From contig NZ_CM000961.1 in the NCBI RefSeq assembly GCF_000143825.1, positions 1 to 64,000 of the forward strand: 64,000 nucleotides of DNA, written 5' to 3'. Made by a program: the position numbers and the translations under genes. Positions 1-5,857 of the stretch are shown piece by piece (the first letter of the stretch is position 1; each line of letters begins with the position of its first letter). The notes below the pieces were generated by a model that saw only the letters and a list, made by a program, of their open reading frames with translations, did not search any database and had not been told where the DNA came from. Source of the stretch: Corynebacterium genitalium ATCC 33030. Its GTDB lineage: Bacteria; Actinomycetota; Actinomycetes; Mycobacteriales; Mycobacteriaceae.

Positions 1-645
1 TTGATGAAACTCGCCGGCATCCAAGGCCGCAGAAGGGGCCGCACTCCGATCACAACGCTTCGGGCTGATGTCCCGGATTGTCGTCCTGATCTGGTCAATC
101 GTGACTTCACCGCGTCAGCGCCGCACCGGCTGTGGGTCGCTGACATCACCTACGTGCGTACCCTGTCGGGGTTTGCGTACACCGCGTTCATCACCGATGC
201 GTACTCCCGCAAGATTGTCGGGGTTGCCACCAGGGCGAGCATGCGCACCGATGAGCTGCCTTTGGAGGCTTTTGAGCACGCTGTTTATCACGCAGGTGAT
301 CTCCGTGCTGAAGGACTTGTCCACCACAGCGATCGCGGCTCGCAGTACGTGTCCATTCGTTACAGTGAGGCACTTGCTCAAGCTGGGATCGATCCGTCCG
401 TTGGCACCGTCGGCGATTCCTACGACAACGCGTTGGCGGAAACGGTCAACGGTCTCTACAAGACCGAGCTGATCTATCCCCACCGGCCGTGGGCGTCGGT
501 TGGGGAAGTCGAGATCGCGACCCTTCGCTGGGTGTACTGGTGGAACAACCACCGCCTGCACGAGTCATTGGGATACATCACCCCACAAGAGATGGAAGAC
601 GCCTACTATCAACAATCACACGCCCACCCGTTGGGCGTTCAATAA
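1..645 (+). CDS. IS3-family transposase (OrfB), 5' end outside window
   Basis: This is the C-terminal 214 residues of an IS3-type DDE transposase, which cuts and joins IS ends. An integrase-core domain fills most of the visible part. The catalytic triad is D48 (in WVADITYV), D111 (in HHSDRGSQY) and E147 (in ALAETVNG), with exactly 35 residues between the last two, the DDx35E spacing of the family. The C-terminal WWNNHRLHESLGYITP block is also typical. Full OrfB proteins are about 280-300 residues, so the N-terminus and OrfA lie left of position 1. The visible part has no frameshift. It sits directly against an arsC remnant, so the insertion broke that gene. Confidence 0.93.
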   Translation: MMKLAGIQGRRRGRTPITTLRADVPDCRPDLVNRDFTASAPHRLWVADITYVRTLSGFAYTAFITDAYSRKIVGVATRASMRTDELPLEAFEHAVYHAGDLRAEGLVHHSDRGSQYVSIRYSEALAQAGIDPSVGTVGDSYDNALAETVNGLYKTELIYPHRPWASVGEVEIATLRWVYWWNNHRLHESLGYITPQEMEDAYYQQSHAHPLGVQ

Positions 646-673
646 GCGGAACGAAAACCAGGACGCTTCAAAG
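1..673 (+). mobile_element. Right end of an IS3-family insertion sequence
   Basis: The element comprises the transposase gene and a short non-coding tail after its stop at 645. Recognisable ArsC coding sequence begins at about 674, so the right terminal repeat must lie within roughly 646-673. The left end is outside the window, so I cannot pair the terminal repeats or read a target duplication. Confidence 0.75.
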
Positions 674-892
674 GGTGTGGATCCACAGCTGTTGCGCGAG
701 GTTGACCGCGTGATCATCCTGGGAGGTGATGCCCAGCTGGAACTTCCCGACGACGCCCACGGAACGTGCGAACGGTGAGTGACTGACGAGCCGTCCAGGA
801 GGGGGATAGAGGGGATCGAGCGCATGCGTCTGGTCCGTGACGACATCGACACGCGTGTACGCCGGCTCGTTGCCGAGTTGCTCGAGAACTGA
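674..892 (+). pseudogene. arsC remnant (arsenate reductase / LMW phosphatase fold), truncated and interrupted
   Basis: In one frame the DNA encodes GVDPQLLREVDRVIILGG, then DDAHGTCER, a TGA stop at 776-778, then [19 protein letters not shown] and an end at TGA 890-892. This is the C-terminal part of the actinobacterial arsenate reductase (mycothiol-linked ArsC) family, where a W usually precedes V/D-TDEPS; TGG to TGA would explain the internal stop. The N-terminal half with the catalytic Cys loop is missing because the IS lies against it. Two independent lesions make it a dead gene. It probably belonged with the ArsR/permease operon now facing it. Confidence 0.75.
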
Positions 893-908
893 CCACCCCA
901 CCTCACAC

Positions 909-948
909 CATCAACGACCCCGCGCGAACTCGCGCGGGGTCGTTGATG
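909..948. terminator. Bidirectional hairpin terminator
   Basis: Perfect 18-bp inverted repeat (909-926 and 931-948) with a 4-nt AACT loop, 16 nt after the arsC remnant stop. There is no long U-tract on either side. It lies between the converging arsC remnant and the CC-peptide operon. Confidence 0.75.
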
Positions 949-1016
949 CCTGAACTGATCATCAGCGTCGTCGGCCTGAAACCGGACATGCTGGTAGATA
1001 CCAGGAGCGTGGCAGG

Positions 1017-1145
1017 TTAGGACTGAGCCTGCGGATGCTCCTCCTCCTGGTTACTGGTGGTGTCGGTGTCGTCGTCGGCGACGATCTCGACACTGCAGCA
1101 ATCGGAGTTCGTATTCTTCTTGTGAAACAGGTCTTTGAAGCCCAT
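1017..1145 (-). CDS. 42-residue CC-motif peptide of the ArsR/permease operon
   Basis: A short gene starts ATG at 1145 behind a strong AAAGGAG ribosome-binding site and ends TAA at 1017-1019. It lies 30 nt downstream of the permease gene on the same strand. The N-terminus is MGFKDLFHKKN, followed by SDCCSVEIV with adjacent cysteines at about 16-17 and then a very acidic tail rich in D, E, T and Q. There is no signal peptide or membrane segment, so it should be cytoplasmic. Its position as third gene of an arsR-permease operon and its vicinal thiols suggest metalloid or metal handling for the pump; that is inference. I do not recognise a named family. Confidence 0.6.
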   Translation of the reverse strand: MGFKDLFHKKNTNSDCCSVEIVADDDTDTTSNQEEEHPQAQS

Positions 1146-1175
1146 GAGGGTCTCCTTTCGTTAGAGGTACGTGGT

Positions 1176-2060
1176 TTAGAGGATGATCGTCATCGCGTAG
1201 CCGGCCAGCATGGCCGCCAGCAGAATGGTGATCACGAAGGTGGCCAACAGTTTCGGCTTGAACACTGCCGCCAACATCGAGATTTCCGGTGGCGAGGCCC
1301 CGGACCCGCCGATCATCATCGCGAAGATCGGGCCGATGGCCACCCCGGCACCCGATAAAGCCAGGGCGACCGGCAGCATCGTCTCCAGTCGGACATACAG
1401 CGGGATACCGATCGCCGCAGCCAGTGGAATCAGCCACCAGACGTTTTCACCGGCCATAAATCTCAGGCCGTCTTCGGGCACGACCCCGTAGATGAATGCA
1501 CCGATGGCCACGCCGATGATCATCGGAAGGAGCATGGGGCGAAGATCGTCCCATGCCTGACGGATCGCTGCCGGGGTTTCTTGTTTGATTCCACGCCACG
1601 GGGTCCCGTCCAGCTGGCGCCCGCCCTTGACCTTGACCTTGCGCAGCTGGTCTTCCATGCCCAGCGCGGTCCAGACCCAGGGTGCTCCCAGCGACAGCAG
1701 CACCATGATCACCGCGTAGCTGATCGCGACCTGCCAGGAAAGGGTCAGCCAGATCCCGCCGACGATAACCGGGTTGAGCAGCGGCGAAGCGATCAGGTAG
1801 GTCACGGTGGTACGAAAGGCCACCCCGGCTTTGAGCATGCTGACAAACATCGGGATCGTCGAACAGGAACAAAACGGAGTGATCGCCCCCAACGCCAGTC
1901 CCTTGACCTGACCGGGAACCGCTCCACCAGCCATCCAGCTCTGCAACCGCTCCGGGCCGAAGCGCCGGTTGATCAACGCGACCGCATAGGAGATCACCAG
2001 AAACAGCAGGAGCAGTTCGACCAGGAGGGTAGCGAACGTGCCGAGCGCGCTAATCAGCAT
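1176..2060 (-). CDS. ArsP_1/DUF318-type permease
   Basis: A polytopic membrane protein of 294 residues from the ATG at 2060; a TTG one codon earlier is possible. The start has GAGG six nt upstream inside the end of arsR, which it overlaps by 11 nt. It belongs to the permease family that includes ArsP and YraQ (PF03773). A hydrophobic N-terminal helix (about residues 5-30) is followed by the ITPFCSCSTIP motif near 61-71, with the CxC cysteines characteristic of the family. A cytoplasmic basic loop (KVKVKGG) separates two halves of helices. ArsP proteins export trivalent organoarsenicals. The adjacent arsC remnant supports a metalloid role, but other YraQ proteins have unknown substrates. Confidence 0.85.
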   Translation of the reverse strand: MLISALGTFATLLVELLLLFLVISYAVALINRRFGPERLQSWMAGGAVPGQVKGLALGAITPFCSCSTIPMFVSMLKAGVAFRTTVTYLIASPLLNPVIVGGIWLTLSWQVAISYAVIMVLLSLGAPWVWTALGMEDQLRKVKVKGGRQLDGTPWRGIKQETPAAIRQAWDDLRPMLLPMIIGVAIGAFIYGVVPEDGLRFMAGENVWWLIPLAAAIGIPLYVRLETMLPVALALSGAGVAIGPIFAMMIGGSGASPPEISMLAAVFKPKLLATFVITILLAAMLAGYAMTIIL

Positions 2061-2439
2061 CAACGACCTCGTTTCTCAGGGAGGTGTCCGTGCAGCAGGC
2101 GCGTTGTCCCTCCGGCGTCAACGTCGCCAGGTGCGCCAGCCAGCGCACCGGATCAGCCAGCTGAGCACAACACACCGAATTCAGCGTGGCACGACCCGTC
2201 GGCTCCGAGTCCACCAGTCCGGCCTTGCGTAGGGCAGCCAGATGATGGCTAACCAATGCCTGACTCATCCCGGTGACCTCATGGAGCTGGCGGTTGGTCA
2301 TCGACTTCTCCGCCAAGGTGAGCAGGATCGTCAACCGGTTTTCATCCGACAGCGCGGACAGGGTGGGCACGAGTAACTGGGCCCGCTCGGCGGGACTGAG
2401 ATCCGACGCGGGGATGGATAAGGAAATCTCTGTAAGCAC
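2050..2439 (-). CDS. ArsR/SmtB-family metalloregulator
   Basis: A winged-helix repressor of 129 residues and first gene of the permease operon. The recognition region SMTNRQLHEVTGMSQALVSH is followed by LAALRKAGLVDSEPTGRAT, the usual ArsR arrangement. Cysteines that could sense a thiophilic metalloid occur as CC pairs: SVCCAQL and RACCTDT near the C-terminus. The ELCVCDLC-type helix-3 Cys motif of classical ArsR is absent, so sensing would use the C-terminal thiols. The start is GTG at 2439. An inverted repeat just upstream (2452-2467) is a plausible autoregulatory operator. Confidence 0.85.
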   Translation of the reverse strand: MLTEISLSIPASDLSPAERAQLLVPTLSALSDENRLTILLTLAEKSMTNRQLHEVTGMSQALVSHHLAALRKAGLVDSEPTGRATLNSVCCAQLADPVRWLAHLATLTPEGQRACCTDTSLRNEVVDAD

Positions 2440-2451
2440 ACCCCGACATTA

Positions 2452-2475
2452 ACAAGCGACTACTTGTATTTCAAG
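2452..2475. promoter_or_regulatory. Candidate ArsR operator
   Basis: Inverted repeat ACAAG-N6-CTTGT at 2452-2467, overlapped by a second dyad CTTG-N5-CAAG at 2463-2475, 13-36 nt upstream of the arsR start. Position and symmetry fit an ArsR-type operator; there is no direct evidence of binding. Confidence 0.45.
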
Positions 2476-2520
2476 CGATGGTTTAAACGTCGGAAAAGGG
2501 GACCCTTCCCGCCTTCCCGA

Positions 2521-2548
2521 GTGTCTCACTTCTAAGGAAGTGAGACAC
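2521..2548. repeat. Perfect 12-bp inverted repeat
   Basis: GTGTCTCACTTC, a TAAG loop, then its exact complement. It lies in the 272-nt gap between arsR (start 2439) and the truncated resolvase (2712). The motif GTCTCAC recurs at about 2593. It could be a recombination (res-type) subsite or a terminator; there is no T-tract. Nothing else is recognisable in this gap. Confidence 0.55.
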
Positions 2549-2711
2549 CATTAACAACAATGGATTGAAAATACATAGCCCCAGGAGGAGCATGTCTCAC
2601 AAGTCACACCCCAAGCGAACAATTTGTGAATGACAAAACTTCCTGTTCGCTAGGGTTAGTTCCAAGACTAACGGAACAGAACCGTCACTGCCTCTGGAGA
2701 TCACTGAACAG

Positions 2712-3071
2712 TTGGGGGCGATCTCAGGACAAAAGGTGGGCTATGCCCGGGTGAGTTCGAAAGATCAGAACCTTGATCGTCAGATTGAACAACTCAAGGC
2801 AGAGAAGGTCTTCACCTATTACACGGATAAGGCCAGTGGTGGATCGCGTGAGCGCCCTGGACTTGATGAAGCAATGCGATATGTCCGTGCAGGAGATCAG
2901 CTTGTCGTCACGTCGATGGATCGGTGCGCGCGTTCACTGACGGATCTGTACGCCATTGTTGACGAGCTAGTCAGCAAAGGAGTGTCGGTGAAGTTCCTCA
3001 AGGAGGGACAGACCTACTCAAAAGACTCCACCCCGATCGCCAAGCTGATGCTAGGGCTGTTGGGTTTTGTT
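2712..3071 (+). pseudogene. Truncated serine recombinase (resolvase/invertase family)
   Basis: From a TTG at 2712 the frame encodes the catalytic N-terminal domain of a small serine recombinase. GYARVSSKDQ carries the nucleophile Ser15, followed by DKASGGSRERPGL and VTSMDRCARSLTDLY with the active-site arginines. Similarity stops at about residue 120 (LMLGLLGFV), just before the long E-helix and the DNA-binding HTH expected there. The open frame continues to 3644 only by reading antisense through the ssb terminator and ssb. Intact relatives are about 180-200 residues, so the protein cannot bind res sites normally. It is most likely debris from a transposon or plasmid. Confidence 0.8.
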
Positions 3072-3120
3072 CAGTTGGGTAAGGCCGTGAAAGAGCTGGA
3101 TCAACACCGTGAAATAGTTG

Positions 3121-3151
3121 AAAAAAAACCCCGCAGGTTTCCCTGCGGGGT
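3121..3151 (-). terminator. Rho-independent terminator of ssb
   Basis: On the minus strand a perfect 10-bp GC-rich stem (ACCCCGCAGG and its complement, 4-nt loop) runs straight into eight U residues, beginning 8 nt after the ssb stop codon. Confidence 0.92.
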
Positions 3152-3158
3152 GTCGTTG

Positions 3159-3590
3159 TTAGAACGGTGCTTCGTCGTTGTCGGCGTCAGCGCCAGCCAG
3201 GGCGGCGTTCGCCGCCTCGCCTCCGCGACGGGCTGCGCGCGCAGCGGACTCTTTCTTGGAGTCGATCAGCTGCACCGTGTCGATGCGCGCCACCAGCGGG
3301 TACTGCTTCTGGCCGTCCTTGTCGATGTAGACGTCGGTCTTCAGCGAGTAGCTCACCGCAACGCGATCGCCGGAGCCGACGCAGCCGAACACGCCGGGGT
3401 TCTTCGCGTCCTGGACGTAGCCGGTCAGCTCCACGATCTCGCTTTCCACCTTGCCGGTGGCCTTGTTCTTGAAGGTGTTGCGCGCATAGACGCTGAGTTT
3501 CACCGTCGCGCCACCGTTTGCGTGCTCGAACAGCTTGGGTGCGCGAGCTGCGTTGCCGACGATGGTGCCGTTGTTGAAGGGGTTGGACAT
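3159..3590 (-). CDS. ssb: Single-stranded DNA-binding protein, mobile-element type
   Basis: A 143-residue SSB: an OB-fold over roughly residues 5-110 (start MSNPFNNGTIVGNAARAPKL), a short linker rich in A, R and G, and an acidic tip ending DNDEAPF, which in SSB proteins recruits repair and replication partners. It is shorter than housekeeping SSB and lacks the long Gly/Gln-rich linker, as is usual for SSBs of conjugative elements and plasmids. The start has a strong AAGGAG site. A single-gene terminator follows directly. Neighbouring resolvase debris, a DUF4192 gene and the tRNA junction mark it as part of an integrated element, not the chromosomal replication gene. Confidence 0.9.
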   Translation of the reverse strand: MSNPFNNGTIVGNAARAPKLFEHANGGATVKLSVYARNTFKNKATGKVESEIVELTGYVQDAKNPGVFGCVGSGDRVAVSYSLKTDVYIDKDGQKQYPLVARIDTVQLIDSKKESAARAARRGGEAANAALAGADADNDEAPF

Positions 3591-3681
3591 GATGGTTCTC
3601 CTTACGTGAGTGGGTGTGATTTGCCGTGCAATTTGGGTACTTAAGCAGCTGCTTTGCTGCTGCGGGGTGGTTGCGCTGCCG

Positions 3682-3825
3682 TTACAGCACTGCCCAGGGC
3701 AGCGGTGCGCCTGCCGCCTCTAGGTCGCGCAGTTCTTGCGCTGCGCCCGGATCGGCGTCCTCGCCGTCGATGCCGTCGGCGAGCTGGTAGAGCAGTTCCA
3801 GGTCGGTGTGAATGAAGTCGCTCAT
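3682..3825 (-). CDS. 47-residue acidic protein of the integrated element
   Basis: A short frame starts at ATG 3825 behind a perfect AGGAGG site and ends TAA at 3682. It encodes MSDFIHTDLELLYQLADG, then a D/E/A-rich stretch and the end LPWAVL. A competing longer frame (3641-3856) has a low-complexity, Arg-rich product and no ribosome-binding site. The product is soluble and acidic; I do not recognise a family. It lies 92 nt upstream of ssb on the same strand, and element-encoded small proteins next to ssb are common. Confidence 0.65.
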   Translation of the reverse strand: MSDFIHTDLELLYQLADGIDGEDADPGAAQELRDLEAAGAPLPWAVL

Positions 3826-3841
3826 CACGTGCCTCCTTGTT

Positions 3842-3900
3842 CGGATTGATGGTCAATCCGTCTGTTGGAGACAGCTCTGCTGTCTAGGGGGTTCTCCCCC
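3842..3900. repeat. Three short hairpins in a row
   Basis: Within 59 nt there are three perfect stems: CGGATTGA / TCAATCCG (3842-3860), AGACAGC / GCTGTCT (3869-3885) and GGGGG / CCCCC (3887-3900). They sit between the DUF4192 terminator and the 47-residue gene. Such clusters occur at single-strand origins and oriT sites of mobile elements; function here is inference. Confidence 0.5.
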
Positions 3901-3950
3901 GCCCCGCTAGGTGTGCATCTCTGCAGGCCACGGCCCCGCGAGAAAAAGAA

Positions 3951-3976
3951 ACCCCGTTGCATCGCTGCAACGGGGT
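3951..3976 (-). terminator. Rho-independent terminator of the DUF4192 gene
   Basis: Perfect 11-bp stem (3951-3961 with 3966-3976, TCGC-type loop), followed on the minus strand by a U-rich tract (TTTCTTTTTCTC). It lies 9 nt after the DUF4192 stop. Confidence 0.88.
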
Positions 3977-3984
3977 GTGTGGTG

Positions 3985-5007
3985 CTACTCGGTGAACAAG
4001 ATCCTGCGGGTCTTCTCGGCGCCTTCGCGGACAAGCTCGACCATCCGCTCGCCCTGGCCGATATCGGTCAGCTTCGCCACCAGCGACGGGAAGTTCTCGT
4101 CTGGCCCGATCTCGGTGGCTCGCTGCGCAGCCACGCCAGCTAGCCCCGGCTGGCCGGTGGCGTGCGCGAGCACTGCGACAGTGGCGGTGAGCTGCGCCCG
4201 CATCCCCGGCCAGCTGGTCGGGACAGCGCGCATAACCTTCTCTATGAACGCAAGGCCCGCCTGCGGGTCATCGAGCAGCGCCGCGAGCAGCGCGTCTCGC
4301 AAGCGCTTTGTAGTGAAGCATTTCAGCGCCGATCGAACAGCGCGCGTGCTCGGCTGGGTTATTCCTGCCGCCGCCTGCTCGTATTCACGCTGCAGCACGT
4401 CGGAGAACATGGGCGGGATATACGCCAGCGCGTCTTCGATGATGTCGGCGTGCTCGGCAGCGTCGATGCCGTGATCGGTGCTGTTCAACCGTGCCTCGAT
4501 GTCGTCTTTGCTCGGCTCCGGCAGCTCGCCGGTGTGCTCTAGCATCTGCCGCAGCGCCGCCGATGCGGCGACCTCGCCGACAACGCCGTGGCGCGGCTCG
4601 TCGATGAGCGGATGCTGGTACACAGACCACCACGCAGCCCCGGTGACGATCTCAGGCACCTGCACCACCCCGAGCAGCGGCGGTAGGTGCACTGCCCCGC
4701 TGGTGAGGTACGTGGCCGTCTCGTCGAAGATCGGCTGTGCAATGTCGTCGCTGATCATGTACGCGATAACAGCGTCGAGTTCCAGGTGGTTGATCCACGC
4801 TGCGAACCGCTCGCGGCTCTCGGTGAGCTTTGCAACAGCTTCGTCCAGGTCGAACCGCGCGACCGGGCCGAGGCGGACGGTGTCGACACCCTCGTCGTCG
4901 ACGAAGAACGCGAGGATCAGCGAGTTGTTCGGGTAGAACCCGAGGATGCCGGGGAGGTTCGCGAGGATCTCGCCGTGGGATGCAAGCGTGTGGGAATGAG
5001 TGGACAT
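3985..5007 (-). CDS. DUF4192 family protein
   Basis: A 340-residue soluble protein. The N-terminal block GEILANLPGILGFYPNNSLI and the following LAFF are the signature of the actinobacterial DUF4192 family, which is found mostly on genomic islands and conjugative elements and has no known reaction. The C-terminal half is alpha-helical with repeated Ala/Leu-rich segments. I chose the ATG at 5007 (MSTHSHTL) rather than a start 27 codons upstream because AAAGGAG lies just before it and the extension looks non-coding. It has its own terminator. Membership in the element is inferred from position. Confidence 0.8.
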   Translation of the reverse strand: MSTHSHTLASHGEILANLPGILGFYPNNSLILAFFVDDEGVDTVRLGPVARFDLDEAVAKLTESRERFAAWINHLELDAVIAYMISDDIAQPIFDETATYLTSGAVHLPPLLGVVQVPEIVTGAAWWSVYQHPLIDEPRHGVVGEVAASAALRQMLEHTGELPEPSKDDIEARLNSTDHGIDAAEHADIIEDALAYIPPMFSDVLQREYEQAAAGITQPSTRAVRSALKCFTTKRLRDALLAALLDDPQAGLAFIEKVMRAVPTSWPGMRAQLTATVAVLAHATGQPGLAGVAAQRATEIGPDENFPSLVAKLTDIGQGERMVELVREGAEKTRRILFTE

Positions 5008-5115
5008 GGCAGTGCTCCTTTGCACGAATACGGGGTGTACGTGGGCAATCCCGTATTCAGTCCGGCTCTGCCGGTCGCGCCCTGCCACGGCACCACCGCA
5101 CCTGAAGCGTGCTGA

Positions 5116-5168
5116 GCGTCGCTAGCGCAGCCTGATGCTCGCTCGCTGGGTGCGAGCGCTAGCGACGC
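5116..5168. repeat. 13-bp perfect inverted repeat with 27-nt spacer
   Basis: GCGTCGCTAGCGC at 5116-5128 and its complement at 5156-5168. It lies upstream of the DUF4192 gene and downstream of the HNH remnant. It may be a regulatory or recombination site of the element; only the symmetry is observed. Confidence 0.55.
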
Positions 5169-5198
5169 AGCATTGTTAGATCCCCGCGTCGCCGCTGG

Positions 5199-5420
5199 TT
5201 AAGCGTTACCTTTGGCGCGGTTGTGAGACTTGCACAGCAGTTCGCAGTTGCTTTCCTCGAACTGCCGGCTCCCGTGGCGTTCCTTCGTTGCTGCCGTCCT
5301 AGCAATCACTAAGCAATGCACCGAAAACCTGCGCCGCGTCGTTGGAGCGTCGCAGTTCCGTTTGGTGCAGGATTTTGACCCTAGTGCACCAGCTAGTGCA
5401 CCAAATGGCGATCCGATCAC
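5199..5420 (-). pseudogene. Possible HNH-endonuclease remnant
   Basis: A 73-codon frame ends ESNCELLCKSHNRAKGNA, which resembles the end of an HNH nuclease domain (N-x-LLC-x-x-H...K), with possible metal-site residues earlier (KSCTKRNC, VHCL). The middle does not match a normal betabeta-alpha metal fold and no ribosome-binding site precedes the start. I read it as a decayed HNH gene or gene fragment; it could also be an unrelated small protein. Confidence 0.35.
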
Positions 5421-5429
5421 AAAATGAAG

Positions 5430-5465
5430 AAGGCCCCTACCAGCGTTTCCACTGGTAGGGGCCTT
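5430..5465. terminator. Terminator downstream of the tRNA
   Basis: A perfect 14-bp stem (5430-5443 with 5452-5465) and 8-nt loop begins 5 nt past the encoded CTA end of the tRNA. The minus-strand exit is AT-rich (TTCATTTTG), so it should end the tRNA transcript. Confidence 0.85.
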
Positions 5466-5472
5466 ATCTTAG

Positions 5473-5546
5473 TAGCGGGGGCTGGATTCGAACCAACGAC
5501 CTCTGGGTTATGAGCCCAGCGAGCTACCGAGCTGCTCCACCCCGCG
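5473..5546 (-). tRNA. Initiator tRNA-Met (CAU)
   Basis: Reads CGCGGGG at the 5' end, D-arm AGCTCGGTAGCT, anticodon stem-loop CTGGGCTCATAACCCAG and T-loop TTCGAAT. The three G:C pairs flanking the anticodon loop and an unpaired first position (C1 against U72) are hallmarks of initiator rather than elongator tRNA-Met. The acceptor is followed by CTA, so a full CCA end is not encoded. A consensus-like promoter lies upstream and a strong hairpin downstream. Confidence 0.93.
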
Positions 5547-5857
5547 TCGAGTGAGTTATGAACTTCACCTGCTGCCGTATCGGCAACGGGTGTTAACTAT
5601 ACGCAGACTTGTCCTGAACAACAAATCCCCTGGCCACACGTGAAAGTGGGCCAGGGGCTCGTGGGGGTGTTCACCGCCCGTTCGCCGGGGGTTCGCCAGC
5701 TATTCAGGTTGAGACTGCGTGAACGATTTAGCGCACCGACCCATAAGTCCAAGACAATAACTGCCGGTCAGGAGCTTATGGCGCGACCGTTATGGGGCTG
5801 GAACCCTCAAATCGTTCACCGCTAATGGGTCAGGTACGGCCGTCGGGCCGCACCCGA
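5547..5857. other. Intergenic region between tRNA-fMet and the UPF0182 gene
   Basis: 311 nt without a gene. It holds the tRNA promoter, a 9-bp stem hairpin at 5627-5657 (CCCCTGGCC paired with its complement; a weak terminator candidate) and an imperfect inverted repeat whose 11-bp core GTGAACGATTT (5719-5729) recurs inverted at 5809-5819. The copies stay similar beyond the core (for example the CCCATAA/CCCATAA neighbourhood), so this may be an old insertion or duplicated site. Confidence 0.5.
5596..5624 (-). promoter_or_regulatory. tRNA-fMet promoter
   Basis: On the minus strand a -35 TTGTTG (5619-5624) and a -10 TATAGT (5596-5601) are separated by exactly 17 nt. Transcription would start about 45 nt before the tRNA 5' end. 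Confidence 0.65.

Larger units (their letters stand above)
1..5470. mobile_element. Decayed genomic island abutting tRNA-fMet
   Basis: The interval from the window edge to the 3' end of the tRNA holds IS, resolvase, ssb, DUF4192 and HNH-type sequences plus metalloid genes, several of them broken. None of the conserved core genes occurs here, and core synteny begins right after the tRNA. tRNA 3' ends are classical integrase targets. No integrase or relaxase is visible, so the left boundary and att repeat must be sought outside the window. Confidence 0.55.

Noticed and set aside
1035-1358. 107-codon plus frame over the CC peptide and permease end
   Set aside because: Antisense to two supported genes, no ribosome-binding site.
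3641-3856. 71-codon Arg-rich minus frame
   Set aside because: The overlapping frame 3682-3825 has a perfect ribosome-binding site and more protein-like composition.
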